A stretch of DNA of 64,000 nucleotides from Haliscomenobacter sp033763495 (GCF_033763495.1 NZ_JANRKL010000095.1:27452-91451); one strand, 5' to 3'; shown: positions 52,403 to 61,810, counted from the first letter of the stretch. The notes: generated by a model from the sequence alone, not told the origin. Numbers and translations are program-made.

Positions 52403-52474
52403 GCGCAAACGCAGTTTGTGCCCCAATTTGTGAAAATTTGTGTCATTTGTGGCTAAAAAACCCGCCATAGGCGG
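52403..52474 (+). repeat. Repeat F5, right copy
   Basis: GCGCAAACGCAGTTTGTGCC continues to GGCTAAAAAACCCGCCATAG. Its first 51 bases are the inverted partner of 51924-51974 and the whole is a direct repeat of 51798-51869. Confidence 0.85.
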
Positions 52475-52483
52475 AAAAAGAAA

Positions 52484-53563
52484 TTAGTCCAGCTGCACCA
52501 TCTCCCCTGTGCGTACGGATTCATCGCAGGCAAAAGCGACCTTCAAACTATTCACTGCATCCGCCAAATGATCCGTCAAATCCAGATTTTCCTGAATAGC
52601 TTTCAAAAAATAGCGTTGCTCCCGATTGCACAACTCCTGGTGATCAGGCTCATCCTGAAGATCGATCCATTCATCCGGCCGGGTGAATTCATTGGTGGCA
52701 TCAATGTCAGCATGGTGCCAACGCAAGGATTCCGTTTTGGTGTGGGAGTCCACATTGTCCGATTTACCCGCAGCACCCGCATCTTTAGCCACAATAGACA
52801 CACAACCTTTGGGGCCAATCACATCCTTTACAAAAAAGGCCGTTTCACTCATCATTGGCCCCCAACCCGCCTCGTACCAACCCACTGAGCCGTCTTCAAA
52901 ATGGATTTGGAGCTGGCCATAGTTGTAGTTGGTTGTTGGAATGTCGTTGGTCATCCGGGCGCCGATGGCACTTACCCGGATGGGTTTGGAGCGTGTCATT
53001 TGGCACATCACATCAATGTAATGCACACCACAGTCCACGATGGGGCTCAGGCTTTTCATCAAATTGCGGTGTACGTCCCACATGTAGCCATGGCTTTGTT
53101 GGTTGAGGTTCATCCGCATCACCAGTGGTTTGCCCAATTCCTGAGCAATTTCAACAAACTTGGCCCAGGAAGGGTGATGTCGCAAAATATAACCCACCAC
53201 CACTTTTTTATCGGCTTTTTGCGCAGCAGCTACTACCCTTTCGGCCCCTTCCACGGTATCTGCAATGGGTTTTTCGATGAACACATGACAACCTGCTTCC
53301 AAAGCCTGAATACAAAACTGTTCGTGGGTATCAGGATAAGTCGAAATACAAACAGCGTCGGGTTTGGTTTCGGCTAATGCCTGGGTATAATCTGAATACA
53401 GTGGGTATCCACCGCCCAGTTTTTCATTCAGCACTTCTTTGCTCTTGCCCGTAGATACGATGCCACAAATTTCAAAACCGTCCAATAATTGATAGGCAAA
53501 TGCATGAGAGGTGCCCATGTTGCCGCAACCGACTACGAGTACTTTGTTGGAGCTATTTTTCAT
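52484..53563 (-). CDS. Gfo/Idh/MocA oxidoreductase, cytoplasmic
   Basis: The 359-residue NAD(P)-dependent sugar oxidoreductase has the Rossmann motif VLVVGCGNMGTSHA at residue 8, FIEKPIADTVE with the conserved lysine at about 97, and the catalytic-region histidine in DCGVHYIDV. No signal peptide. It may convert a sugar released by the neighbouring secreted hydrolases, such as a sialic-acid-derived or sulfated one; that is position-based inference. A -x-H-H-P- segment (RHHPSWAKF) is typical of the subgroup. Confidence 0.88.
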   Translation of the reverse strand: MKNSSNKVLVVGCGNMGTSHAFAYQLLDGFEICGIVSTGKSKEVLNEKLGGGYPLYSDYTQALAETKPDAVCISTYPDTHEQFCIQALEAGCHVFIEKPIADTVEGAERVVAAAQKADKKVVVGYILRHHPSWAKFVEIAQELGKPLVMRMNLNQQSHGYMWDVHRNLMKSLSPIVDCGVHYIDVMCQMTRSKPIRVSAIGARMTNDIPTTNYNYGQLQIHFEDGSVGWYEAGWGPMMSETAFFVKDVIGPKGCVSIVAKDAGAAGKSDNVDSHTKTESLRWHHADIDATNEFTRPDEWIDLQDEPDHQELCNREQRYFLKAIQENLDLTDHLADAVNSLKVAFACDESVRTGEMVQLD

Positions 53564-53628
53564 TGATCCGATGTGTTATTTGGGGGTAAAAATATCCTTC
53601 CGGTACCAGAAAAAGGAAGAAAAAATTT

Positions 53629-55098
53629 TTATTCGTCAAAAAAAACGATGTCCCATTTGGTAATCCAGGCTTTATCATAAGTTGGGTATCGGTCAATTTC
53701 ATCGCCGCCGCCATGCCAGCGTGGGTCTTCATTTTGCGACATCCAAATGTCCAACTTCAATTGCAAGTTCTTTTTGAGTCGTCCGTATTTGGGATATTGG
53801 GCCAAGTTGTTGACGTTGAAGGGATCGGCCCGAACGTCGTACAATTCCTCTCTGGGGCGCTTGTCAAAGCCGATTTGGAAAAAAGTACGCACATTGTCCT
53901 CCATCGCATGGTCCATCATGTAGGCTTTGGTCGGTCCGCCGTCTACATCGCCATATTCGGAGGGCGTTCCAGGGATGGTGGGATCCCCTGCAGGCATCCG
54001 CTGAGGCCGAAGGTTGAGGATGTAAAGGTATTCCTTGGTCCGAATGGCCCGCATAGGGTACCCCGGATACCCCAGCTCGTTTTTCCGGCACATACAATGC
54101 CGCTCCCTTTCCAAAAACACCTCGTCCCGATGCTCCTGCTTTTTTCCCGCTAAAATGGGAACTAAGCTACTGCCATCAAGGTCTTTGGGCAAAGGCACCC
54201 CAGCCACTTCCAAAAACGTAGGCATCAGGTCAATGAGGTTGACGAAGGTTTCCGAGCGGCGATTGCGTTTGAATCTTTTGGGAAAACTGATCACCAGTGG
54301 CACCCGGGTACCGTAATCGTACAAATTGGCTTTGGCCCGAGGAAAAGGCATGCCATTGTCTCCCGTAACCACAATCATGGTATTCTCCAGCAGGCCTTTG
54401 TCTTCCAATTCTTTCAAAAGTGCGCCAATTTCGCGATCTACCCGTTTTATTTCGGCGTAATAATCGGCCAGATCCCCCCGTACATCGGGCAAATCGGGCA
54501 AAAATTTGGGTACACTTAGTTTTGTAGAGTCGATGCCCACTTTTCGTCCATGACCCCGGGTGTATGGGCGGTGTGGGTCGTTGGTGCCCCACCAAAAACA
54601 AAAGGGCTTTTTGTTGTCGAGGCTGTCCAGAAAAGCGCCAAATTCTTGCTGGTGCCCGGCCGGGTTTTCACTATAGCCCATTTTTTCAAACTTGCCGGGT
54701 GCCCAGCCCTTACGGTCAAAAGCAACTGCGTAGCCGTGTTGTCGCAACAATTTGACATAGGTCGTTTCCGAAGTATCCAGTTTGCCCACCAGGTTTACCC
54801 CTTCACCTAATTTATGGGGGTATTTCCCCGTCAAAATGGCTGAGCGGGAAGGGGTACAGGATGGCGTGGCACAAAAGGCATGGGTAAAGACCATTCCCAT
54901 CGTGGCCAATCGTTCCAGATTGGGGGTATGGATGGGGGAATCTGCATAGATGCTGGCAAAGGGATAGCTCCAGTCGTCGGCGAGGATGAAAAGGATGTTG
55001 GGTTTTGCTGTTGGATCGACAGTAGGTTTGCAGGCAGTAATCAAACCCAGAACCAACAATAAAAACAGGGATGAAGCTGGCTTGTTGTTACAGTTCAT
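53629..55098 (-). CDS. Sulfatase, lipoprotein
   Basis: The 489-residue arylsulfatase-type enzyme has a lipobox (LITAC, Cys23) that anchors it to the membrane. The formylglycine site is Cys81 in SCTPSRSAILTG (C-x-P-x-R type), with metal-binding aspartates at 41-42 in ILADDWSY and a later TGDNGMPF. It should remove sulfate esters from a glycan. Maturation needs an anaerobic sulfatase-maturing enzyme or FGE encoded elsewhere. Adjacent genes encode a sialidase fusion and an oxidoreductase, so the target is probably a sulfated, sialylated or fucosylated glycan. Confidence 0.92.
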   Translation of the reverse strand: MNCNNKPASSLFLLLVLGLITACKPTVDPTAKPNILFILADDWSYPFASIYADSPIHTPNLERLATMGMVFTHAFCATPSCTPSRSAILTGKYPHKLGEGVNLVGKLDTSETTYVKLLRQHGYAVAFDRKGWAPGKFEKMGYSENPAGHQQEFGAFLDSLDNKKPFCFWWGTNDPHRPYTRGHGRKVGIDSTKLSVPKFLPDLPDVRGDLADYYAEIKRVDREIGALLKELEDKGLLENTMIVVTGDNGMPFPRAKANLYDYGTRVPLVISFPKRFKRNRRSETFVNLIDLMPTFLEVAGVPLPKDLDGSSLVPILAGKKQEHRDEVFLERERHCMCRKNELGYPGYPMRAIRTKEYLYILNLRPQRMPAGDPTIPGTPSEYGDVDGGPTKAYMMDHAMEDNVRTFFQIGFDKRPREELYDVRADPFNVNNLAQYPKYGRLKKNLQLKLDIWMSQNEDPRWHGGGDEIDRYPTYDKAWITKWDIVFFDE

Positions 55099-55153
55099 GG
55101 AAACACAGTTTTGATTTGGTTATTTTGGGAAAAAACAAAAACTCAGATTAAAA

Positions 55154-58100
55154 TTATTCATTCAGTAAAAAATAAACGATACGACAAGCGTTTCCATTGC
55201 TGTTGGCGTTTTTATCCCCACTAATTTTCAAATTCAAAGTATGTTTCCCCTGTTTCAAATCTGCCCCCAATACGAGATACCAAGGCAAATGGAGTTGCCC
55301 ACTCCAACGGGTGTACAAGTCCAGTTTGGCGTAAGGTTTCCCATCGATGGAGTACTCCAATACCCCTGCGTCTCCACCCGAAACGATTGCAATGCCTATG
55401 GAAGTTCCATTAAATGACAGGTTGAACTGGCTCCCTGGCGTTGTAGCAATCAGCATAGGTCGTTTGACAAAACCATCCCGTGTAGGCAAGCCATCTGTGG
55501 GTGTCCAATTGGGGTCTATTTTCCAGTTGTTGTCCAACTGTGCATTTTCAAGTCCCAGGTATTTCCCCTTTTCAAAACTACCTTTGTTTAAAGCAGGTGG
55601 AAAGGTAGAAACCGCCGTTTGGGGCTGTTGAAAACAAGTGGTGAACAAACTTTTGATCGCCGAATAGTACAATTCCTGCCCAAAGGGCGAAGGATGCAAA
55701 TCCTTAAAATCGTCCGCCCAACTGAATTCTTTCGCAGCAATTTTTTCCTGCACCAACTTCGATAGGTTGATGGATGGTAAATGGTAATGCCCGGCCAACA
55801 ACTCCTGATTTTTAACTTCCAGCGGGATTTTCCCTTGCTCGTATTGCTGAATATTGCTGGGTTCAGCAAAAGCCATCATCACAATGTCCACTTTCGGGTT
55901 GCTGCGTTTGGCATGGCGGATGATGCCTTCCAGCGCCCGAATTTGGGTCAGGCTATCGGTACCGTTGGTACGGTCGTTTACGGCTGCTTCTACAAATAGG
56001 AGATCAACCTTGCCCATGTCCAGGATATCATGCTGCACCCGAAATGCGTGCGGTACACTACCCAGCGAAGGAATCCCCGCTGCGATAAAGGTGAACTGTA
56101 CATCGGGAAAACGTTCCTGTAAATAGGCAGAAGTTTTGTCCCGCCAACCCTTATTGAAAGTAATGGAACCGCCTAAAAAAGCTACCGTCGCCTTTTTATC
56201 CCGCGCAATTACCTGTTGAAAATTAGCCAGCCCATTGCGCGTTTGAAAATAATCCCGATTGGGCAGCGGCTTTTTGACTGGGTAGGTGTTATCCATGATA
56301 AAATCGGCCCACTCTGCCGCGCGTTGGATGGGATAATGGTGACCTTCCAGGGTTTGGGGACCAGCCGTCACCGGATAGATGGTGGCGGGGCCTCCCAAGG
56401 CGGTGTATTTTTGCACCAATGGATAAGTGTTTTCATCCGAAGGCACAATTTTATCCGAGTTGGAGATGACGTGTAAAATGGGTACTTTGAACGACGCCAG
56501 CCCTTCCAGATTGTCAATGGGGTTGTCCTTAAAGGCAAGAGCTTCGGCTTCAGTCAGTTTCAGGACTTGCAACAACTGCGCCCAACTTTTGGGGTCTCCT
56601 GCCCCCTTTCCCTTGCCACCAGGCCAGCTTTTGAAGTCACAAACGGGCCCCTCTGCGTAGATGCAACTCACCTTGTCCGGGTTGCGTTTGGCCCAGGCGT
56701 AGGCGTAAAGGCCACCGCGGCTGACCGCTTCCAGCGCAACTTTGGGAGCAAAATCCAGTTTTTCCACCAAATGATTGTACACCTGATCCCAGGTCTGCAT
56801 CGCAGCAGGGCTGCCGTACTGATCATCGACATGTACAAAAACGACATGAAAGCCGCGAGCCAGCAACAAACTGTCCATTTCGGTGTGCCAGTCTGGAAAA
56901 GATGCGCGCCAGACCCAGGGATTCCCTGGCAGTGCCTGTTTTGGTTTGACGAAATAGGCCCGTTGTTGATCCAATTGAAAATGCACCCGCTCGAAGCCCT
57001 TCCAAAGGTCAGTTTGGGTGACTTGATGTAAATCAAAAAGGCTTTCAGGCTTGACTTGGGCGTAAACGATTTTGGCGTAGCCGTCCTTTTCGTACAAAAC
57101 TCCGATTTTTTGATCTTGTTGAATGACCAGATCGGAATAAGCCGAGGCACCTGCGTAAATGGTTTTAGCCTTGTACCAGCTTTGCCCTTCGTCGGTGCTC
57201 ACCTTGAGCACTAGGTTTTCTCGCTTGTTTTGGTGTTCCAGGTTGCTAAAAAGCAGCCACTTTTGGCCCGATTTGGTGGTGTAGTTGAGCATACTACCTT
57301 CACAAACGGGATCAGGCAATTGCCGTTCGACGTAGATGGTATCCCATTTTGTCCCAGCATTTTTACTACTGGCCATAATCCGGTGCTTGGTATCCCCGGA
57401 TTGGTTGCGGCAGTTCAACAAAATTCCACCATTCGACAATTCGGCGGCGGTACTTTCATTGCTACCTGCATAGGCTACATCAGGTGTAAGTTTCCAGGTT
57501 TTGCCGTGATCGTCGCTAAAAAACCCATGCGCCCAGTAGTCTCTACCCTGGTCCTGAGCAGGGCCAGCAGAATGGTTTGCTGCTACAAAAATGCGGCCAC
57601 GATAAGGGCCCGCACTCACTTGTAGGGCATGCCCCGGAGTATTGGCGTAATGCCGCCAGTCTTCTTTAAAATTGTAGGCGGGGCTGATCTGCGGCTGCCT
57701 GGGTTTGGACACAAAGCGGGTGATGTTGACAGGTGCCGACCAGGTTTGGCCGGCATCGGTGCTGGTTTTGTACCACACATCGCGCATGGCTTTGCCATTG
57801 CGCACCTCGGCTTCGGAACCCGTCCCCGTATTGTAGAACAAAAAAAGGCGGCCCTGAGGGAAACGTTTGTCACTCAGGTCAAAAACAGGTGCTGGGTTGC
57901 CAGCTTGCAGGTCGCCATTTTCGGCTACAGTTTGAAAACCAGTCCAGGTTTGGCCATTGTCAGTACTGCGTTTGAGTACGATGCGAACATCACCGTGATC
58001 GCTGCAAGAGTTGCGGCGGGCTTCGGCGAAGGCGAGCAAATTGCCATTGGGGGCTTTGACGATGGCGGGAATGCGGTAGCACTTGTAGCCTTCGTCTCCG

Positions 58101-58186
58101 TTTTGAAAGACAACCGTTTCGATGTTGGATTGGCCCCAGAGGCCTTGCGCCAACAGGCAGGCGCAGCATAAAATCAGAAGTCTCAT
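55154..58186 (-). CDS. Triple fusion: sialidase + alpha/beta hydrolase + SGNH esterase
   Basis: The 1010-residue exported protein combines three enzymes. Residues 20-380 are a GH33-type sialidase: YRIP at 37-40 and four Asp boxes (STDNGQTW 74, STDAGQTW 142, SDDHGKTW 224, STDEGQSW 330). Residues ~410-640 are an alpha/beta hydrolase (Ser489 in EAVSRGG, Asp in ISNSDKIVP, His in EGHHYPI). Residues ~665-850 are an SGNH esterase (Ser674 in LGGSITF, N737, DLHP at 829-832). A beta domain follows (880-1010). It would strip O-acyl groups and sialic acid in one polypeptide. It overlaps the upstream gene by 4 bp. Confidence 0.87.
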   Translation of the reverse strand: MRLLILCCACLLAQGLWGQSNIETVVFQNGDEGYKCYRIPAIVKAPNGNLLAFAEARRNSCSDHGDVRIVLKRSTDNGQTWTGFQTVAENGDLQAGNPAPVFDLSDKRFPQGRLFLFYNTGTGSEAEVRNGKAMRDVWYKTSTDAGQTWSAPVNITRFVSKPRQPQISPAYNFKEDWRHYANTPGHALQVSAGPYRGRIFVAANHSAGPAQDQGRDYWAHGFFSDDHGKTWKLTPDVAYAGSNESTAAELSNGGILLNCRNQSGDTKHRIMASSKNAGTKWDTIYVERQLPDPVCEGSMLNYTTKSGQKWLLFSNLEHQNKRENLVLKVSTDEGQSWYKAKTIYAGASAYSDLVIQQDQKIGVLYEKDGYAKIVYAQVKPESLFDLHQVTQTDLWKGFERVHFQLDQQRAYFVKPKQALPGNPWVWRASFPDWHTEMDSLLLARGFHVVFVHVDDQYGSPAAMQTWDQVYNHLVEKLDFAPKVALEAVSRGGLYAYAWAKRNPDKVSCIYAEGPVCDFKSWPGGKGKGAGDPKSWAQLLQVLKLTEAEALAFKDNPIDNLEGLASFKVPILHVISNSDKIVPSDENTYPLVQKYTALGGPATIYPVTAGPQTLEGHHYPIQRAAEWADFIMDNTYPVKKPLPNRDYFQTRNGLANFQQVIARDKKATVAFLGGSITFNKGWRDKTSAYLQERFPDVQFTFIAAGIPSLGSVPHAFRVQHDILDMGKVDLLFVEAAVNDRTNGTDSLTQIRALEGIIRHAKRSNPKVDIVMMAFAEPSNIQQYEQGKIPLEVKNQELLAGHYHLPSINLSKLVQEKIAAKEFSWADDFKDLHPSPFGQELYYSAIKSLFTTCFQQPQTAVSTFPPALNKGSFEKGKYLGLENAQLDNNWKIDPNWTPTDGLPTRDGFVKRPMLIATTPGSQFNLSFNGTSIGIAIVSGGDAGVLEYSIDGKPYAKLDLYTRWSGQLHLPWYLVLGADLKQGKHTLNLKISGDKNANSNGNACRIVYFLLNE

Positions 58187-59979
58187 TTCTTGGGAGGATT
58201 AAGCACAGTCAGCAATGTTTTACCCAAACGTTGGTACCCTTCGGCATTGGGATGCAGGCCGTCCGAAAAGAGTTTTTCATCAATTTTGCCGGTAGGCTGC
58301 AAAAGTACGGTGCCGATGTTGGCATAATTCACCCCTTGGTTTCTGCACATCAGCTGAATCTTGGTGTTCAATTGCTGAATTCGGGTTTCTCGCTCCCGGC
58401 GGGGGTAAAGGCCAAGCACATAAATTTTTGCCTTTGGCTGACGAGTTTTGATGGCTTCCAGCAAAAAAGCCAGGCCCGCTACAATTTCTTCATCCGTGTT
58501 GATCAACAGGTTGTTGGTGCCAATGTTGAGCACAATTTTTTCGGGTTGGATGCCCGCTAGTTCATCATGATACACCCTCCAAAGCACATTCTCGATGCGG
58601 TCCCATCCAAAACCCAGATTGCGGACTTGCAGTGGTTCGAGGTATTGCGCCCAGGAGTCCGCACCTTTAATGCGATTGTTCAGGGGGCTACCACCCCAGT
58701 TGTGGGTGATGGAATTGCCGATGAAAAGGATTTTACCTGGCTCGGTTGCGTGTAAGGTTTTGATGGTATTGTGGCGTTCTTCCCAATTGTAGCTACCAGG
58801 TTCCCGACTTTGGCGAACCGGAATTTGGGTGACCAGGCTTCCAATAGGTTCTTGCAGAATCAAACGCAATTTTTTTTCATATGCTTGCGCTTGCAACATC
58901 ATGCCATAATCATTGGGATGGGTACCATCTACTGTAGCATCCAGATCAAAATTGATTTCCTTAAAAGTCAGGGTGTGCAAGCCCTTAAAATCCTGAAACC
59001 TCAGCTGGTCCACCGCAGTTTGTAAACTCTGATTGGCTTCTTGGTAAAAAATTTGGCGGGTAGGCACCATGAAGCCTTCAGAATAGCCGGCGTGTTCAGT
59101 GAACAAGATAGGAGTTGTGGGATGTTTCGCCCGAATTTTGTTGACTGCTTCGACGATGCGTTTTTGCAATTCGGGCTGGGTAAATCTTTCGGTGGTCATA
59201 TTGGGCAAACAATCCAGCACAATTACTTTGGCGTCGATTTCATTGATCAAATCGATCAGTTCCGGTTCCAGGCGGCCATTGCCCGAAAAGCCCAGGTTGA
59301 TCACCGGACGATCCAATTTGCGCGACAAAATATTGGTCCAGGCCATTCCAGGGCGTGAGGCACAGGCACCCTGGGCGATTGAGGTACCGTAAACCACGAT
59401 GGGTTTCTCCTGCATCAATGGTAAGGGGGTAAACTTGCTGCCCTCAGTCACACCAATTTCCAACCCGGAAATGGCTTTGTACAGAGGCAAATACAGGCGG
59501 AACTCACGCCCCAATTGGTGGTACTTATCTGAGGGACTTAGCTTGTCAAAATTGTATTCTACGGTATCTTTAAAGCTGTATTTACCCGTGCAAAAATGCC
59601 AGGTGCCGTCGCTGTCGATGGCGTATAAATCCACTCCACTCACCCCAGTTGCGGGCATGTGTGGCATGGCAGGGTTGCCCACAATTTGATACCGAACTTT
59701 GATTTGAGGAGCATTGCTAAAAAAGCGCAGGAAAAGCCCAGCAGGCTGCTGAGATAAGCCCCAAACGGCTGGGCGAACCAGGCTTTTGGCTCGACCAGGT
59801 AGGCGTTGAAGGGTATCTTTCAGTTCTGATGACCAGGCTCGGCCATCGATAACCGGGAATGGGGAGTCAGCGGGTTTCCACCATTGGAGATTTTGAGCGG
59901 GTAAATGGGGTAAAAAAAAGCCAAAAAGAAGGAGTGTTAGGCATGTGATAAGCGAATAAAGCTGGTTTTTCATTGGCAT
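58183..59979 (-). CDS. Tandem SGNH/GDSL hydrolase, exported
   Basis: The 598-residue protein has a signal peptide (LTLLLFGFFLPHLPAQ), an N-terminal beta sandwich, and two SGNH hydrolase domains. The first has VVYGTSIAQG (Ser about 199) and the end motif VDGTHPNDYG; the second has LFIGNSITHNWGG (Ser about 418), LNIGTNNL and the end DGLHPNAEGY. Both sets of catalytic residues look complete. Esterases of this kind deacetylate sugars. The stop overlaps the start of the sialidase fusion (ATGA), so the operon begins here; ATG at 59979 or 59973 is the start. Confidence 0.85.
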   Translation of the reverse strand: MPMKNQLYSLITCLTLLLFGFFLPHLPAQNLQWWKPADSPFPVIDGRAWSSELKDTLQRLPGRAKSLVRPAVWGLSQQPAGLFLRFFSNAPQIKVRYQIVGNPAMPHMPATGVSGVDLYAIDSDGTWHFCTGKYSFKDTVEYNFDKLSPSDKYHQLGREFRLYLPLYKAISGLEIGVTEGSKFTPLPLMQEKPIVVYGTSIAQGACASRPGMAWTNILSRKLDRPVINLGFSGNGRLEPELIDLINEIDAKVIVLDCLPNMTTERFTQPELQKRIVEAVNKIRAKHPTTPILFTEHAGYSEGFMVPTRQIFYQEANQSLQTAVDQLRFQDFKGLHTLTFKEINFDLDATVDGTHPNDYGMMLQAQAYEKKLRLILQEPIGSLVTQIPVRQSREPGSYNWEERHNTIKTLHATEPGKILFIGNSITHNWGGSPLNNRIKGADSWAQYLEPLQVRNLGFGWDRIENVLWRVYHDELAGIQPEKIVLNIGTNNLLINTDEEIVAGLAFLLEAIKTRQPKAKIYVLGLYPRRERETRIQQLNTKIQLMCRNQGVNYANIGTVLLQPTGKIDEKLFSDGLHPNAEGYQRLGKTLLTVLNPPKK

Positions 59980-60169
59980 GATCGTTTGTAGGCTGTAGGC
60001 AATTCCTTGCAACGATAGTGAAAAAGCAATAAATTCACAAGGTTATTCACCTAATAACCAAAAGAACTCTGCCATGAAAAACCTATCCCGATGAGCTGGG
60101 AAATATGCCGTAGCCGGGTAAATGATCATTAAAAATTAGGATACAAAAAAATTGAATCCTAATCTTTAC

Positions 60170-60823
60170 CTACTGTTGAAACGCATACTGCACCAAATTC
60201 GCTCCCATTTTCAGGGCATTGGCGCGTGCTTCCGGCGTATCATTGTGGACATCCTGATCTTCCCAACCGTCACCCAAATCGCATTCAAAAGAATAAAAAC
60301 AGATCAGCCTCCCCTGCCAGGTCAGGCCATAACCTTGGGCGGGTTTGTCGTCGTGTTTGTGGATTTTGGGTAGTCCACCAGAGAAGGCATATTTCTGACG
60401 GTAAATTTCATGATTAAAAGGTAGCTCGGTGAACTCCAATTCCGGGAACACTTTTTTCATGGCCACCCGTACAAAAGGGTCCATCCCATAGTTGTCGTCG
60501 ATGTGCAAAAAACCACCAGCAAGGAGGTATTGCCGCAGGTTTTGCGCCTCCATGTCGGAAAAAACCACGTTGCCGTGCCCGGTCATGTGGAGGAAGGGGA
60601 AATTGAACAATTCAGGGCTACCTACTTCTACCGTAGCGTATTCGATGTCCAGGGCGGTGCCCAGGTTCTGGTTGCAAAAACGCGCCAGATTGGGCAAGGC
60701 AGTAGGGTTGGCGTACCAGTCGCCACCACCATTGTACTTCAACAAAGCCAGTTTCATACCTGCCGGGCCGGGGCTAGTTTGGCCTGGCGTAAATAGACTC
60801 AACAACAAGATCAATAGGAACAT
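60170..60823 (-). CDS. DUF4159 protein, exported
   Basis: The 217-residue protein has a hydrophobic start (LLILLLSLFTPGQTSPG) and a DUF4159 domain: ALLKYNGGGDWYANPTALPN, FLHMTGHGNVVF, GGFLHIDDNYGMDPF, IYRQKYAFSGGLP. DUF4159 is related to the class-I glutamine amidotransferase fold and is common in Bacteroidota; no function is known. It is downstream of rsmE on the same strand, separated by an F3 hairpin. The gap upstream of the SGNH gene (60013-60169) is AT-rich and shows no clear box. Confidence 0.85.
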   Translation of the reverse strand: MFLLILLLSLFTPGQTSPGPAGMKLALLKYNGGGDWYANPTALPNLARFCNQNLGTALDIEYATVEVGSPELFNFPFLHMTGHGNVVFSDMEAQNLRQYLLAGGFLHIDDNYGMDPFVRVAMKKVFPELEFTELPFNHEIYRQKYAFSGGLPKIHKHDDKPAQGYGLTWQGRLICFYSFECDLGDGWEDQDVHNDTPEARANALKMGANLVQYAFQQ

Positions 60824-60841
60824 AATGGATTATTTAGGGCT

Positions 60842-60900
60842 AAAAGTTAAAATCTTCCAGCGCTTCGGCTTCGCTCAGCGACCAGAAGATTTTAACTTTT
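60842..60900. repeat. Hairpin with private 16-bp arms around a REP-like core (family F3)
   Basis: AAAAGTTAAAATCTTC (60842-60857) pairs perfectly with GAAGATTTTAACTTTT (60885-60900). The 27-nt loop holds GCGCTTCGGCTTCGCTCAGC and GACC, the same core as in 13301-13373. The right arm ends in the rsmE stop codon. On the minus strand a T-run closes it, so it may serve as the rsmE terminator. Confidence 0.8.
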
Positions 60901-61604
60901 TAGCCATTCATCAATTCAATCGTATGTACTGCCACAACGCCCGCCGTTTCGGTACGCAGTCGACTTTGGCCCAAACTTACGGGTACAAAATAGTTTTTCT
61001 GTGCCAATTCAATTTCATCGGGCGCAAAATCACCTTCCGGACCGATGACCACGATCACATTTTGCGCTGGAATATACGTTTGTTGCAACAATTTTCCAGG
61101 CGGATCGCTGATCCAGGCAATGCATTTTTGCCCGGCAAAGTCGCCTTGTTCCAGTATAAACGTTTTGAGGGGGGTCAATGGGTTTAATTTTGGTAAATAA
61201 ACTTTGAGCGACTGTTTCATCGCCGAAAGCAGGATTTTTTCCAAACGATCTAGGCGAATCTGGGTACGCTCTGAATTTCGGCAAAGGATGGGCGTGATTT
61301 CATCCACTCCAATTTCTGTAGCTTTTTCCAAAAACCATTCTAGTCGATCTATATTTTTGGTAGGTGCAATCGCCAGGTGAAGGTGATAAGGTTTTCGTTG
61401 AGCACTGATGGTACGTTCAATCACTTTGGTCAAAACCCGTTTTTTGCCCAAGTCTATCAATTCGGCCACATACCAGTTGCCTTTGCCATCCACCACCTGA
61501 ATTTGGTCCCCGGGTTTATAGCGCAACACTTGCAGATGGCGAATCTCTTCTTCATCAAACTCCAACAAGTCTCCAACAATATTCGAAGCAAAAAAAATGT
61601 TCAT
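60900..61604 (-). CDS. rsmE: 16S rRNA m3U1498 methyltransferase
   Basis: The 234-residue SPOUT-class enzyme methylates U1498 of 16S rRNA. Residues 1-70 form a PUA-like domain (HLQVLRYKPGDQIQVVDGKG), and the rest is the SPOUT fold with the SAM-binding knot VIGPEGDFAPDEIELA and LRTETAGVVAVHTI. Length and start fit the family. The frame is intact, and the stop codon abuts the F3 hairpin. Confidence 0.95.
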   Translation of the reverse strand: MNIFFASNIVGDLLEFDEEEIRHLQVLRYKPGDQIQVVDGKGNWYVAELIDLGKKRVLTKVIERTISAQRKPYHLHLAIAPTKNIDRLEWFLEKATEIGVDEITPILCRNSERTQIRLDRLEKILLSAMKQSLKVYLPKLNPLTPLKTFILEQGDFAGQKCIAWISDPPGKLLQQTYIPAQNVIVVIGPEGDFAPDEIELAQKNYFVPVSLGQSRLRTETAGVVAVHTIELMNG

Positions 61605-61689
61605 AAGGCGAAATAAAACTTAAACTTGATAGACTAATGTATTCCAAGGGGTGCTATTCGAAAAATTTGGGCATTTCGTCCAAATATAA

Positions 61690-61722
61690 GACTTGCATTA
61701 CAGCCTGAAGGCTGCACAAGTC
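61690..61722. repeat. Hairpin between rsmE and rseP
   Basis: GACTTG (61690-61695) pairs with CAAGTC (61717-61722), and CAGCC with GGCTG inside. It is followed by a T-run on the plus strand, but no plus-strand gene lies upstream. It overlaps the likely -33 region of rseP. Confidence 0.5.
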
Positions 61723-61732
61723 TATTTTTTCT

Positions 61733-61740
61733 TACATTTG
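61733..61740 (+). promoter_or_regulatory. -7 box TACATTTG ahead of rseP
   Basis: An exact match to TAnnTTTG, 71 bp before the rseP ATG. No TTG at the right distance; a hairpin occupies that place. Confidence 0.5.
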
Positions 61741-61810
61741 CCCACATGGGGCAAACCTAAACTTCCCCCACAATGTTAAACAACTGCGAAAATAAAATCA
61801 AAAAGCAATT

